The notes beneath the pieces were generated by a model, which saw only the letters and a list, made by a program, of their open reading frames with translations, was not told the DNA's origin and made no database searches. DNA of 38,962 nt from an uncultured Methylococcales bacterium (GTDB lineage: Bacteria; Pseudomonadota; Gammaproteobacteria; Methylococcales; Methylomonadaceae): positions 1 through 38,962 of the forward strand of contig CAIUVX010000050.1 of assembly GCA_903902705.1 (NCBI GenBank), given 5' to 3'. Position 1 is the stretch's first letter, and each line of letters starts with the position of its first letter. A program made the position numbers and the translations under genes. Below, in pieces: positions 14,047 to 23,191 of this stretch.

Positions 14047-14442
14047 ATGAAATTATTGAACAAAATTGCAGTTTCTCTTGTTATGGCGGCATCAATGTTG
14101 ACCGTTTCTTCAGCAACTTTCGCTGCTGCAGAACATAAAGATTTAAATGCTATCGTGTTAAAAGCAGGCGAAAACACTGAAGCATCACTGTTAGAAGCTA
14201 AAAAATTGTTGACAGAAGGTGCTACAACTGACCAAATCCAAAAAGCACTGAATGATGCACGTCAATTCCAAAAAGAATTTCGCTATGAGCAAACTGAGCG
14301 TTTACGTCAAAAATTGAATGACAAACTGAGCAGTGCGCGTAAAGCATTTGACAACAATGACAATACAAAAGCATTGGAAGATGTAAATGCAGCGATAGCT
14401 TACTACGCAGAAATGAAAAAAATCTACGCAGCAGCTCACTAA
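14047..14442 (+). CDS. Small secreted helical protein
   Basis: Starting at the ATG at 14047, which has GAGG 9 nt upstream, the protein has 131 residues; a longer frame back to 13978 lacks such a site. A signal peptide (MKLLNKIAVSLVMAASML, cleavage after TFAA) precedes about 105 mostly helical, charged residues (LEAKKLLTEGATTDQIQKAL, LRQKLNDKLSSARKAF). I do not recognise a named family. A related gene follows at 14715 with the same layout, including the RxKLxxKLxxARKxxxxxxxxxA pattern, so the two appear to be old tandem duplicates. Periplasmic location is expected. The hairpin at 14483-14515 probably ends the transcript. Confidence 0.8.
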   Translation: MKLLNKIAVSLVMAASMLTVSSATFAAAEHKDLNAIVLKAGENTEASLLEAKKLLTEGATTDQIQKALNDARQFQKEFRYEQTERLRQKLNDKLSSARKAFDNNDNTKALEDVNAAIAYYAEMKKIYAAAH

Positions 14443-14482
14443 GTTAGCCAATTAGTCCGCCAGAACTCATTAGTTTGAGTTT

Positions 14483-14515
14483 AACACTGTAAGGGTTGCA
14501 TACCCTTATAGTGTT
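14483..14515. terminator. Strong 14-bp hairpin after first small secreted gene
   Basis: Arms AACACTGTAAGGGT and ACCCTTATAGTGTT pair with one G-U and enclose a 5-nt loop. There is no T-run after it, so it may be an mRNA-stabilising 3' hairpin or a factor-dependent terminator rather than a classic intrinsic one. Confidence 0.6.
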
Positions 14516-14555
14516 ACCCGAAATAAAAACTAAACGTTGCGTTGTACAAAAATAA

Positions 14556-14584
14556 ACTGCCTTTTTAAATGCTTAAAAAGCAGT
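14556..14584. repeat. Hairpin between the small secreted genes
   Basis: ACTG-c-CTTTTTAA pairs with TTAAAAAG-CAGT around an ATGC loop, a 12-bp stem with one bulged C. It lies 131 nt upstream of the second small gene and may belong to its leader or be a second 3' hairpin of the first. Confidence 0.45.
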
Positions 14585-14714
14585 ACCGACCTTTGTTACC
14601 CTACCAAATAAACGATAATTTCAAAATGTGGTAGAATGCAACTTGGTAGCTAACTCAATAAAAAAAATGGCTGCCAATACACACAAATAAAAATAACCTT
14701 GAGGATTTAGAAAT

Positions 14715-15098
14715 ATGAGAACCTTAAAAAAAATCGCACTGGCTTTATGTATTGCTGCCTCTATGGGTGCAGTTTCAACTTCAGTTATGGCTGAGGACGC
14801 TGGTCGTGTTACTTATGCACCCGCTGATGCCATTGATATGGTAGCAGCTAAAGTAGGCGTTGCTATTGACGCACTGACAAAAGGTGAAGATGCTGCGAAA
14901 GTTGACGCACTTATTAAAGATGTACTGGCTGCAAGTAAAGAAATTAATGCCAGTGACAAAGTATTTGCTGCTCGTGACAAAGTGCATAGCAAACTGAAAG
15001 CCGCTCGTAAACATTTGACTGAAGGTGCTACACAAGAAGCTGAGCAAGAATTAAGAGATGCTCAAAAAGCTTTCTTAGCGTTGAAAAGCATATTGTAA
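14715..15098 (+). CDS. Small secreted helical protein, paralogue of the previous gene
   Basis: The 127-residue protein has a signal peptide (MRTLKKIALALCIAASMGAV, cleavage near VMA-ED) and a helical body with VDALIKDVLAASKEINAS, HSKLKAARKHLTEGATQEAE and a closing helix. GAGGA lies about 8 nt upstream of the ATG. The fold-level likeness to the preceding gene and its similar size suggest duplication, with clear divergence since. No cysteines are present in the mature part, and no catalytic motif is visible. It ends ahead of two hairpins (15145-15192 and 15233-15267), so it is probably a single-gene transcript. Function unknown. Confidence 0.8.
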   Translation: MRTLKKIALALCIAASMGAVSTSVMAEDAGRVTYAPADAIDMVAAKVGVAIDALTKGEDAAKVDALIKDVLAASKEINASDKVFAARDKVHSKLKAARKHLTEGATQEAEQELRDAQKAFLALKSIL

Positions 15099-15144
15099 TA
15101 GCGCGTTACGTTCTCGAACATGAGTAATCACAACTGAACTGCTG

Positions 15145-15192
15145 AAAAATCTGTTTGGCTAGTTAATCCGCCTTTTAAGGCATAGATTTTTT
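15145..15192 (+). terminator. Probable terminator of 14715 gene
   Basis: AAAAATCT at 15145-15152 pairs with AGATTTTT at 15184-15191. An inner palindrome, GCCTTTTAAGGC, lies between them, and the outer 3' arm is T-rich. Positioned 47 nt after the stop. Confidence 0.5.
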
Positions 15193-15232
15193 ACTATTAT
15201 AAGTAACTTTTGTGTTCTCAGATAAGAGCTTG

Positions 15233-15267
15233 AAAACCTCGTTACCCACAAGTGACGAGGTTTTTTT
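15233..15267 (+). terminator. Intrinsic terminator
   Basis: A 13-bp stem (AAAACCTCGTTAC with GTGACGAGGTTTT, one G-U) has a 6-nt loop and runs straight into seven T residues. This is the clearest intrinsic terminator in the window. The rest of the gene-free stretch 15099-15421 shows nothing else beyond a presumed promoter for the next gene. Confidence 0.85.
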
Positions 15268-15421
15268 ATGTCCACTCAAATTGTTCATTGGTAAATTCAA
15301 ATAATATTTGCTAGTTATTACTTACCTATCTGATTAGCTTCTGGTATATTCAAACAGTAGAGTCCATCGACCTACACGGATTTACTTTCTAGGGCTTATA
15401 TAGTAGAGGTGGAGAACTGTC

Positions 15422-15865
15422 ATGACTGAAGGGTTATTTGTATTAATTGTAATTTATGCTGCTTATGTGTTTTACGTCGTTCTTAATGATAAAAAGACCA
15501 TCGCTAAATTCATAACGCCAACAACAGAACTTGAAAAACAGGCGGTATCGGTAGAGTCTTTGCCATTTAAATCGGCTTTAACCGAAAAAACAATAATAAA
15601 AACGCTTGAAGAAAATATCACTAAAAAACCAGCACCTACCACCAAGCAGATTACCCAGAAAAAAGGTTTGAAAGATCCTAAAACAGGTGATATTGCTACC
15701 ACATACAGCAATTATAGATTTAGCAAACGGTGGATAAAAGACGCTTTGGTTACTGAAGGCTTATTAGAAAAAGTGTACAAAAATAACGAATTGAATGCTG
15801 AAATCGAGGCATCCATTAAAGCCGCTATTGCTAAGCTTGAGTCAATAGAAAAATACAAGGTTTAG
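15422..15865 (+). CDS. Small membrane-anchored protein, unknown
   Basis: The 147-residue protein starts with a hydrophobic helix (LFVLIVIYAAYVFYVVL) that should anchor it in the inner membrane, followed by a charged stalk and a C-terminal domain from about residue 80 (KGLKDPKTGDIATTYSNYRF, then RWIKDALVTEGLLEKVY). GGAG sits 8 nt upstream of the ATG. The C-terminal pattern hints at a small winged-helix-like or adaptor fold, but I do not recognise it. It is convergent with pilR and overlaps its end by 4 nt. No operon partner is evident. Confidence 0.7.
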   Translation: MTEGLFVLIVIYAAYVFYVVLNDKKTIAKFITPTTELEKQAVSVESLPFKSALTEKTIIKTLEENITKKPAPTTKQITQKKGLKDPKTGDIATTYSNYRFSKRWIKDALVTEGLLEKVYKNNELNAEIEASIKAAIAKLESIEKYKV

Positions 15866-17250
15866 TCTTTGCTGTCCAAATTAAGCCGTTTCAGTCGATA
15901 ACGAAAGGATCGAAAAGACAGCCCCAATTGTTTTGCAGCGGCTGTCTTATTCCACTTATTATCTTCCAATGCGCGAGTAAGCATATTTTTTTCAATGGTT
16001 TCCAGATAATCCTCTAATGAACCATCGGCTGGATTAAATGCTGGGCAAGCCGCATTGTCTTGAGCATTGGTTAATCCCCTATGAGTATAACTATTGATAG
16101 CGGTAGTTATTGGTAAATTTAAGTCTTTAAACTCAATACGATTGCCTTCATAAAGTGCCAATGCTCTTTCCAAAATATTCTCAAGTTCTCTAACATTACC
16201 TGGAAATTCATAGCGTTGTAGTGCTACCAAGGCGGTATTTGATAATATTGGTTTATCGTGTGCGCTATTACCTATGAGTTTGATTAGAATATGATCTATC
16301 AATTCTGGCAGGTCTTCAGGTCTTTCCCTCAACGAGGGGACGTGGAGATTAATAACATTGATACGATAGTACAAATCTTGTCTAAAACTACCCGCTAACA
16401 CCATATCGTTGAGGTTTTGATGCGTTGCACTGAGTAAACGCACATCAACGGGAATTTCTCGACTATCCCCTACAGGGCGAATTTTTTTCTCTTGTAGTGC
16501 GCGTAATAACTTAACTTGTAATGACAAAGGCAGATCAGCAACCTCATCAAGAAATAATGTCCCCCCTTCTGCTGCTTGAAATAAACCTTGTTTATCACAG
16601 GATGCCCCTGTGAAGCTCCCTTTCTTATGCCCAAAAAACTCACTTTCCATTAATTCCAAAGGAATCGCGCCGCAGTTAATAGCAACGAAAGGATTAGTAC
16701 ACCGCGCACTTTGTTTATGAATTAACTTAGCCACTAATTCTTTACCCGAACCCGATTCGCCACTGATATAAATAGGAGCTTGACTAAGAGCCAGTTTATT
16801 TATTTTTCCACGAATTTCACGCATGACAATAGAATCGCCTAACAGAATATGTCGTGTTCGATTATCTTTGGCATGGCTGGGTTCGATGGTTTTTAAGGCA
16901 CTATTAACGAGTTGTCGTAGTGCCAACAAATCAACAGGCTTGGAGATAAAATCAAACGCGCCTTTTTTCATCGCTAAAATGGCGGTATCCATATTGCCAT
17001 GCGCAGTAATCACGGCAATGGGTATAGAAACTGCTCTATCCTGTATTAAATCGACTAACTCTAACCCATTACCATCAGGCAATTTCATATCGGTTAAGCA
17101 AAGATCAAACGATTCTTCTTGTAATAAGGCTTTAGCACGACTGATATTTTTGGCGCAACGAGTATCAATGGACATTCGGTTCAGTGTGATTTCCAATAGT
17201 TCACGAATATCAGGTTCGTCATCTACAATCAGTACCAGTGGTTTTTTCAT
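15862..17250 (-). CDS. pilR: Sigma-54-dependent response regulator PilR
   Basis: The 462-residue protein has a receiver domain (1-120; acidic pocket D10-D11, phospho-acceptor D54), a sigma-54 AAA+ domain (Walker A GESGSGKE, GSFTGA loop that contacts sigma-54, Walker B as FLDEVADLP) and a C-terminal Fis-type helix-turn-helix (NKTAAAKQLGLSFRSFRYRL). The whole matches PilR, which activates pilin transcription when phosphorylated by PilS. The start overlaps the pilS stop by 4 nt (ATGA), so the two are coupled. No type IV pilin gene is in the window, so its target is elsewhere. Other NtrC-family regulators share the layout, but the PilS-like partner makes PilR the best name. Confidence 0.9.
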   Translation of the reverse strand: MKKPLVLIVDDEPDIRELLEITLNRMSIDTRCAKNISRAKALLQEESFDLCLTDMKLPDGNGLELVDLIQDRAVSIPIAVITAHGNMDTAILAMKKGAFDFISKPVDLLALRQLVNSALKTIEPSHAKDNRTRHILLGDSIVMREIRGKINKLALSQAPIYISGESGSGKELVAKLIHKQSARCTNPFVAINCGAIPLELMESEFFGHKKGSFTGASCDKQGLFQAAEGGTLFLDEVADLPLSLQVKLLRALQEKKIRPVGDSREIPVDVRLLSATHQNLNDMVLAGSFRQDLYYRINVINLHVPSLRERPEDLPELIDHILIKLIGNSAHDKPILSNTALVALQRYEFPGNVRELENILERALALYEGNRIEFKDLNLPITTAINSYTHRGLTNAQDNAACPAFNPADGSLEDYLETIEKNMLTRALEDNKWNKTAAAKQLGLSFRSFRYRLKRLNLDSKD

Positions 17251-18881
17251 ATTTCGATTAGAGTATGGTCAGCATTGAATAAACACAACCGAAAACAAGT
17301 TTTATTGTCGGCAGTGACATAGTAAATCAATTTTGCTTGATTGAGTTCAGCTAATTCTTTAGAGATATAAAGTCCTAAGCCAGTTCCACTCGACGATGTG
17401 GTAAAAAAAGGCTCAAAAAGATGACTAAGATTTTCACGACTTACGCCAGAGCCATTATCAATCACATCGATACAGGGTATTTGTTTTAGCATCACCGTTT
17501 GCACTATTATTGCACCAGCCTCTGGTTCACCGTATTTCAGTGCATTTTGGCATAAGTTATCCATGATTTGTTTTAAATGGTTAGGATCAATAAAAACGAA
17601 CAACGGTTCATTTAAGAGTAGCAAGGTAATCGTATTTTGTGTAATGGACTGTTCAAGAATAAAAATTTTTAAGTAACCATCCAACCAGCTATTTAATTCT
17701 AGTTTTTCTCGTCTTGAATCTTTACGGCGAGACAACTGCAAAATATCCTCGATGATATGATTAACTCGTGCCGTATTAGCTTGAATGATGTGAGTTAAAC
17801 GCCTGTCTTCAGCAGGTAAATCAGGATTTTCTGAGAGTAATTGCCCTGCATGATTAATAGCACTGAGTGGATTGCGTATTTCATGGGCAATACTTGCACT
17901 GAGTCGCCCTAAAGAAGCCAATTTGCTTTGTTGTAAGCGTTGATTATAAACCGTGCCATCTTCGAGGATAATCATATAAAAAAATTGACAGCCTGTTGGT
18001 AATAACATAAAACGCACATGAACATCGGACTGATTCAAAACAGCTAGCACTAAAAAATTCTGTTCGTTATTGGCTAACCATAGTTGAAAAGCGCGTTCTA
18101 ACTGCTCAGAAATATCATTAAGCTTAGAAGGCAATACCGTTAAATTTATTAATCGTAATGCTGCTTCATTCGCCATTTGAATGACTTGTTGCTGATCAGT
18201 AATAATAATACCCGATTGTAAATATTGAATAATGTAGCGGTTAAGCTCTTCCAAATTGGAGATAGCTTGTTTTTGCTGATCGGCAAGTTGTAACATTTGT
18301 TCACTACGTTTTGCCAACACGAAGGACAACAAAGAAATCGTGAAAAATGAAGCTCCTAACATTCCCGTATAAAAATAAGAATAAGGCGTTATATCAAAAA
18401 TCTTCGTGTAATCAGCATAAACTTGTTCTGCCAATACTGCCAAACTCGCTAAAGCAGCAAAAAACATAGCACAGCGACCACCAATCAATAAACCGCCTGA
18501 GGCAATGGACACTGCGAGCAAAATCCCGATGCCACTGCTAATACCGCCATAAGCGTGCATAATCAGTGTCAATATGAGTATATCAGTGACAATCAATAAC
18601 TGCGCTTGAACGGTATAGCGGGTCAATCGCCAAATAATGCACACCGCAGATATAACCGAAAGGACTAAATAACTCTGAGAACTGTAAGTAAATAATGGAC
18701 TATGATGGATACTTAATAACGGAGAGCCTGTATGCGTGTAGAACAGAACAATAAACAGACTCGCTAACGTCAGCCGATACCCTAAAAAAACTTTCAGCAA
18801 CAACCAAGCTTGTTTAGCAGGAATGCCATAAGCTTTAGAAAGTGGGCAAGGATAGATAGTCTCAGAAGTATTTTCGATCAT
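17247..18881 (-). CDS. pilS: Membrane sensor histidine kinase PilS
   Basis: About 544 residues from the ATG at 18881; a TTG 48 nt upstream is also in frame, and neither has a strong ribosome site. The N-terminal 170 residues hold about six membrane helices, followed by a PAS-like region (NRYIIQYLQSGIIITDQQ). A HisKA domain follows (phospho-acceptor His in SASIAHEIRNPLSA). Then comes an HATPase domain with N-box NLCQNALKYG, G1 DNGSGV and G2 GTGLGLYISKEL. The arrangement is that of PilS, which controls pilin expression through PilR. It is transcribed divergently from sucC; the shared promoter region is about 100 nt. Confidence 0.9.
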   Translation of the reverse strand: MIENTSETIYPCPLSKAYGIPAKQAWLLLKVFLGYRLTLASLFIVLFYTHTGSPLLSIHHSPLFTYSSQSYLVLSVISAVCIIWRLTRYTVQAQLLIVTDILILTLIMHAYGGISSGIGILLAVSIASGGLLIGGRCAMFFAALASLAVLAEQVYADYTKIFDITPYSYFYTGMLGASFFTISLLSFVLAKRSEQMLQLADQQKQAISNLEELNRYIIQYLQSGIIITDQQQVIQMANEAALRLINLTVLPSKLNDISEQLERAFQLWLANNEQNFLVLAVLNQSDVHVRFMLLPTGCQFFYMIILEDGTVYNQRLQQSKLASLGRLSASIAHEIRNPLSAINHAGQLLSENPDLPAEDRRLTHIIQANTARVNHIIEDILQLSRRKDSRREKLELNSWLDGYLKIFILEQSITQNTITLLLLNEPLFVFIDPNHLKQIMDNLCQNALKYGEPEAGAIIVQTVMLKQIPCIDVIDNGSGVSRENLSHLFEPFFTTSSSGTGLGLYISKELAELNQAKLIYYVTADNKTCFRLCLFNADHTLIEI

Positions 18882-18983
18882 GAATGCGTAAAGGATAGCG
18901 TTTTGTGGGGACTTCGTTAAAATATTCAATTAAAGGGCAATAATAGCATCAATATAAAACCATCCGTTAATCAGGAGTTAATA

Positions 18984-20153
18984 GTGAATATTCACGAGTA
19001 CCAAGCAAAACAATTATTTCAGCAATATGCCATACCCATTCCCGAAGGTAGTTATGCTGATACCCCCGAACGCGCAAAACAGGTTGCCAGTGAATTAGCG
19101 GGTAATGGTTGGGTCGTTAAAGCACAAGTCCACGCAGGCGGTAGAGGTAAAGTGGGTGGTGTGAAGCTGGCAAAAAGTTTGGTCGAAGTTGCTGAGTTTA
19201 GCCACGAATTACTGGGTAAACGACTGGTAACTATACAAACTGACAGTCTAGGCCTACCGATTAACTCTCTATTAATAGAAAAAATTTATCCGATTAAACG
19301 CGAGTTATATCTCAGTTTAATTCTTGACCGCGCCACCGAGCGGGTGATGTTTATCGCCTCCGCCGCAGGCGGTATGGACATTGAAGCGGTTGCCCATGAA
19401 ACACCTGAGAAAATTATTTCCGTCGCGGTGCATCCTGCCGCTGGTTTGCAAGGTTATTCCTGTCGTAAAGTCGCCTACACATTGGGACTAAAAGGGCAGC
19501 AAATCAAAGCTCTGGAAAAAATAATGCAAGGTATGTATGCCTTGTTTTTAGCCAAAGATGCCAGTCAAATTGAAATCAACCCGCTGATTGAAACCGACAG
19601 CGGTGAGTTAATGGCACTGGATGCCAAAATCAATTTTGATGATAACGCACTAGCATTGCACCCTGAAATCTTGGCAATGAAAGACCCTAGCCAAGAAGAC
19701 GACAAAGAAAACGAAGCGCAACGCTTTGGGCTGAATTACATCACGCTGGAAGGCAATATCGGCTGTATGGTCAACGGTGCTGGTTTAGCAATGGCAACCA
19801 TGGATTTGGTTAAACTCAAAGGTGGTTTACCTGCCAACTTTCTCGATGTTGGCGGCGGCACCAATGTCGAAAAAGTCTGTGAAGCTTTTAAACTGATTAT
19901 TTCAGACAGTAATGTCAAAGCCGTATTAGTCAATATTTTTGGTGGTATCGTCAAATGTGACGTGATTGCCCAAGGTATCTTGGCGGCGATTGAACAAGTT
20001 CATGTCACTATTCCCGTTGTTGTGCGCTTAGAAGGCACCAATGTCGAAGAGGGCAGAGCCTTATTAACCAACACAGGGCTGAATCTATACGCAGCAGAAG
20101 ATTTAAGTCATGCCGCAGAAAAAGTAGTCGAATTAGCAAAGGCGGTCGCATGA
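18984..20153 (+). CDS. sucC: Succinyl-CoA synthetase beta subunit
   Basis: The 389-residue ATP-grasp protein begins [12 protein letters not shown], as SucC does, from a GTG with AGGAG 6 nt upstream. It has the ATP-binding segment [16 protein letters not shown], the metal/ATP site [10 protein letters not shown] and the C-terminal [13 protein letters not shown]. With SucD it makes succinyl-CoA synthetase, interconverting succinyl-CoA and succinate with nucleotide phosphorylation in the TCA cycle. Malate-CoA ligase (MtkA) shares this architecture, and assignment to succinate rests on the overall fit rather than a proven residue. It overlaps sucD by 4 nt. Confidence 0.9.
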   Translation: MNIHEYQAKQLFQQYAIPIPEGSYADTPERAKQVASELAGNGWVVKAQVHAGGRGKVGGVKLAKSLVEVAEFSHELLGKRLVTIQTDSLGLPINSLLIEKIYPIKRELYLSLILDRATERVMFIASAAGGMDIEAVAHETPEKIISVAVHPAAGLQGYSCRKVAYTLGLKGQQIKALEKIMQGMYALFLAKDASQIEINPLIETDSGELMALDAKINFDDNALALHPEILAMKDPSQEDDKENEAQRFGLNYITLEGNIGCMVNGAGLAMATMDLVKLKGGLPANFLDVGGGTNVEKVCEAFKLIISDSNVKAVLVNIFGGIVKCDVIAQGILAAIEQVHVTIPVVVRLEGTNVEEGRALLTNTGLNLYAAEDLSHAAEKVVELAKAVA

Positions 20154-21016
20154 GCATTTTAATTAACAAAGACACTAAAGTAATTTGTCAGGGTTTTACT
20201 GGCAAACAAGGCACATTTCATTCTGAGCAAGCGTTGGCTTATGGCACAAAATTAGTCGGTGGCGTAACACCTGAACGTGGCGGCGAAACCCATTTAGGTT
20301 TGCCTGTGTTCAATACCGTGCAGGATGCCGTAACAAGCACAGGCGCAACTGCCAGCGTCATTTATGTACCACCCTTTTATGCCGCCGATGCCATTTTAGA
20401 AGCCGTGGATGCAGGCATACAACTCATTGTCTGTATTACCGAAGGTATTCCCACACTACAAATGTTGCGCGTTAAAGCAGCAATGGCAGGCACTGGCGCG
20501 TTATTAATTGGACCTAACTGCCCTGGTATCATCACTCCCGATGAATGCAAAATTGGCATTATGCCCGCTAAAATTCACTTGGCAGGTTCTATCGGTATCG
20601 TGTCACGCTCTGGCACACTGACGTATGAATCCGTGCATCAAACCACACTACAAGGTTTAGGACAAAGCACTTGCGTAGGTATCGGTGGTGATCCTGTTCA
20701 TGGTATGAACTTTGTCGATGTACTCAGTCGTTTTCAAGCCGATGAGCAAACAAAAGGCATCGTCATGGTCGGTGAAATTGGCGGTGGTGAAGAAGAAGAC
20801 GCGGCAGAGTACATTAAAGCATTCGTCACAAAACCTGTGGTAGCCTATATCGCAGGACAAACAGCTCCCGCTGGTAAACGTATGGGACACGCAGGTGCGA
20901 TAGTCACAGGTGGTAAAGGTACAGCAGCGGGTAAAATAGCCGCACTCAGAGCCGCTGGCATTGAAGTTGTTAGCTCACCTACCGATATTGGCGTAGCCAT
21001 GAAAGGTTGTTTTTAG
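20150..21016 (+). CDS. sucD: Succinyl-CoA synthetase alpha subunit
   Basis: The 288-residue protein has the CoA-binding N-terminal domain ([28 protein letters not shown]), the central [10 protein letters not shown] and the phosphohistidine segment [17 protein letters not shown] that carries the catalytic phospho-His. It overlaps sucC by the ATGA sequence, a standard coupling for subunits made in equal amounts. The same caution as for sucC applies, since malate-CoA ligase alpha looks alike. Length is normal for the family. Confidence 0.92.
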   Translation: MSILINKDTKVICQGFTGKQGTFHSEQALAYGTKLVGGVTPERGGETHLGLPVFNTVQDAVTSTGATASVIYVPPFYAADAILEAVDAGIQLIVCITEGIPTLQMLRVKAAMAGTGALLIGPNCPGIITPDECKIGIMPAKIHLAGSIGIVSRSGTLTYESVHQTTLQGLGQSTCVGIGGDPVHGMNFVDVLSRFQADEQTKGIVMVGEIGGGEEEDAAEYIKAFVTKPVVAYIAGQTAPAGKRMGHAGAIVTGGKGTAAGKIAALRAAGIEVVSSPTDIGVAMKGCF

Positions 21017-21041
21017 TTCTCCCACATTGTAGGAATAAACA

Positions 21042-21713
21042 ATGAATTATTACGAAGGAGTCAATGTTGATGTACTATCCATGCTTCCCAAAGAAGCACG
21101 AACTGTCGTAGAAATTGGTTGTGGCGCAGGGCGATTGACGGAAGTATATCGCGCTATCAACCCGACTGTGCGTTATCTAGGCGTAGAGATTTCTACAGAG
21201 GCTGCGCAACAAGCGGCAACTCAAATGGACGATATGATTATCGGAAACATTGAAGATACTGATGTGTTTTCTGAATTAGAAGACATATTAGGAGGCAGCG
21301 AGATTGATGTACTCGTTTTTAGCGATGTACTGGAACATTTATTAAACCCTTGGGATATTCTTGCCAAATTTAGACAAATAATGTCCCCCGATGGATATTG
21401 TGTGGCGTGCATTCCTAATATTAGCAACTGGACTATTTTGGCAGGCTTGATTCATGGCGAGTGGAATTACGCCGATTATGGACTTTTAGATAAAACCCAT
21501 CTTCGCTTTTTTACCAAAAAAACCATGATTGAGCTTTTTGAACAAGCAGGTTGGCAAATTGAAGCATTTACACCACGCATTTTCGCTCCACGCGAAACAG
21601 AGCAAGCGATGAGTGTATTTACTTCCTTAGCATCGCCTTTTGGATTAACACCAGAACAAGTCAGCGAAAATTTGACTGTATTTCAGTGGGTCATTCGCGC
21701 CAGATGTGTATAA
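21042..21713 (+). CDS. Class I SAM-dependent methyltransferase
   Basis: The 223-residue protein has the Rossmann motif I VVEIGCGAGRLTEVY, motif II YLGVEISTEAA, an acidic motif DVLVFSDVLEHLLNPWDIL and a late KTHLRFFTKKTMIELF segment. This layout belongs to the Methyltransf_23/UbiG-like group often attached to glycan or antigen biosynthesis, but no neighbour fixes the substrate. AGGA sits 8 nt upstream of the ATG. It follows sucD by 25 nt and precedes the DedA gene by 37 nt, so read-through from sucCD is possible. Cytoplasmic. Confidence 0.85.
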   Translation: MNYYEGVNVDVLSMLPKEARTVVEIGCGAGRLTEVYRAINPTVRYLGVEISTEAAQQAATQMDDMIIGNIEDTDVFSELEDILGGSEIDVLVFSDVLEHLLNPWDILAKFRQIMSPDGYCVACIPNISNWTILAGLIHGEWNYADYGLLDKTHLRFFTKKTMIELFEQAGWQIEAFTPRIFAPRETEQAMSVFTSLASPFGLTPEQVSENLTVFQWVIRARCV

Positions 21714-21750
21714 AAATCACTAAATCTACTCATTGGGAGCGTATTAAAAT

Positions 21751-22365
21751 ATGAACGAAATCACTCAACTGATTCAAAGCTATGGTGATTGGATTTATCT
21801 AATCGCCTTTTTCTGGGCAGCACTAGAAGGCGAAACCTTCGTTATTTTTGCAGGACTTGCCGCACAGCGCGGTTATTTAAACATTTACGAATTAATCCTT
21901 GCCGTTGGTTTAGGCAGTTTAATGGGCGATCAAATTTGCTTCTGGTTAGGGCGTTGTTATGGTGCGCGTTTGTTACATCATTTTCCTAAACTAGAACGCG
22001 GTGTAAAACAAGCCATCGTCTGGTTAGAAAAACACGCAGTTGGCTTTATTCTCTCTTACCGCTTTATGTATGGGATTCGTAATGTCAGTAGCATCGCTAT
22101 CGGTATGAGTCATCTTAGATGGGAGAAATTTGCCTTATGGAATTTCATTGCTGCGTTCGTTTGGGCAGTGGCATTTTCTAATATCGGTTATCTATTTGGT
22201 GGTTTAATTCAGCAAATGCCAGAAGGTGAAGACAAATTGGTATCAGGCATACATCAAGTCATGCTGGGTGTTGTCGGTTTATTCCTACTGGTAATGGCGA
22301 TGCGCTTTATCTCCGCTCGCCTACATAAACACCATACTGAAAAATCGCTTGATAAAGCGGAATAA
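21751..22365 (+). CDS. DedA-family membrane protein
   Basis: The 204-residue protein is polytopic and fits the DedA/SNARE-associated family. It has an N-terminal helix with the acidic WAALEGETFVIFAG segment, a GxLMGDQICFWLG motif (LGSLMGDQICFWLGR) and a basic FILSYRFMYGIRNVSSIAIG loop with the conserved arginine. These proteins scramble or recycle lipid carriers such as undecaprenyl phosphate and support envelope stability. GGAG precedes the ATG by 10 nt. It stands just before lgt, a sensible envelope context, but it is not clearly the same operon. Confidence 0.88.
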   Translation: MNEITQLIQSYGDWIYLIAFFWAALEGETFVIFAGLAAQRGYLNIYELILAVGLGSLMGDQICFWLGRCYGARLLHHFPKLERGVKQAIVWLEKHAVGFILSYRFMYGIRNVSSIAIGMSHLRWEKFALWNFIAAFVWAVAFSNIGYLFGGLIQQMPEGEDKLVSGIHQVMLGVVGLFLLVMAMRFISARLHKHHTEKSLDKAE

Positions 22366-22402
22366 TCGACATAATAATTTTTTCATTTTATAACAAACTC
22401 TT

Positions 22403-23191
22403 ATGCTAAGTTACCCCACTATTGATCCAATACTCATCGCCTTAGGCCCTGTCAAAATTCATTGGTATGGCATTATGTACCTCATCGGTTTTGCTGCCGT
22501 CTGGTTTTTAGGACAACGCCGCGCAGCACAACCGTGGTCAGTTATTAAACCTGAATCTATTGAAGATTTAGTCACTTACGGTGCGTTAGGTGTCATTGTC
22601 GGTGGTCGCTTAGGCTACATACTGTTTTATAACTTTTCTGCTTTCCTCGCTAACCCGTTCATCCTATTTAAAATCTGGCAAGGCGGTATGTCCTTTCATG
22701 GCGGACTGCTAGGTGTATTTATTGCCATGTGGTTTTTTGCGAAAAAACAAAACTGCACTATGTTACAACTGACTGACATTATTGCCCCGCTTGCCCCTAT
22801 TGGATTAGGTGCTGGACGTATCGGCAATTTTATAAACTCTGAATTATGGGGCAGAACCACCGATGTACCTTGGGCTATGGTATTTCCCAATGGTGGGGAA
22901 TTCGCTCGACATCCATCACAGCTATACGAAGCGTTTTTAGAAGGGCTAGTATTATTTGTCATTCTGTGGATTTATACCAGCAAACCCAGACCGACAATGG
23001 CGGCAACTGGTTTGGCTGTTCTGCTCTATGGCTGTTTTCGATTTTTCATTGAATTTTTTAGAATGCCCGACGCACACCTCGGTTATTTAGCATTGGATTG
23101 GGTAACGATGGGGCAAATACTGTCCACACCCATGATAATCATCGGTGCGTTAATGGTTTATTTTGCCTATCATCGAACTGAGCAAGCATAA
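22403..23191 (+). CDS. lgt: Prolipoprotein diacylglyceryl transferase
   Basis: The 262-residue integral membrane protein carries the Lgt signatures: HWYGIMYLIGF near the start, GGRLGYILFY, the MSFHGGLLG segment with the essential His, and GLGAGRIGNFINSELWG with the Lgt signature arginine. It transfers the diacylglyceryl group from phosphatidylglycerol to the lipobox Cys of preprolipoproteins. Its substrates in this window would include the lipoproteins at 3674-4438 and 11710-12897. The stop overlaps the thyA start by one base (TAATG), the well-known lgt-thyA pairing. Confidence 0.97.
   Translation: MLSYPTIDPILIALGPVKIHWYGIMYLIGFAAVWFLGQRRAAQPWSVIKPESIEDLVTYGALGVIVGGRLGYILFYNFSAFLANPFILFKIWQGGMSFHGGLLGVFIAMWFFAKKQNCTMLQLTDIIAPLAPIGLGAGRIGNFINSELWGRTTDVPWAMVFPNGGEFARHPSQLYEAFLEGLVLFVILWIYTSKPRPTMAATGLAVLLYGCFRFFIEFFRMPDAHLGYLALDWVTMGQILSTPMIIIGALMVYFAYHRTEQA

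Noticed and set aside
18984-21016. Malate-CoA ligase of a serine-cycle methylotroph
   Set aside because: It cannot be separated from SucCD by motif, and no serine-cycle genes are adjacent.
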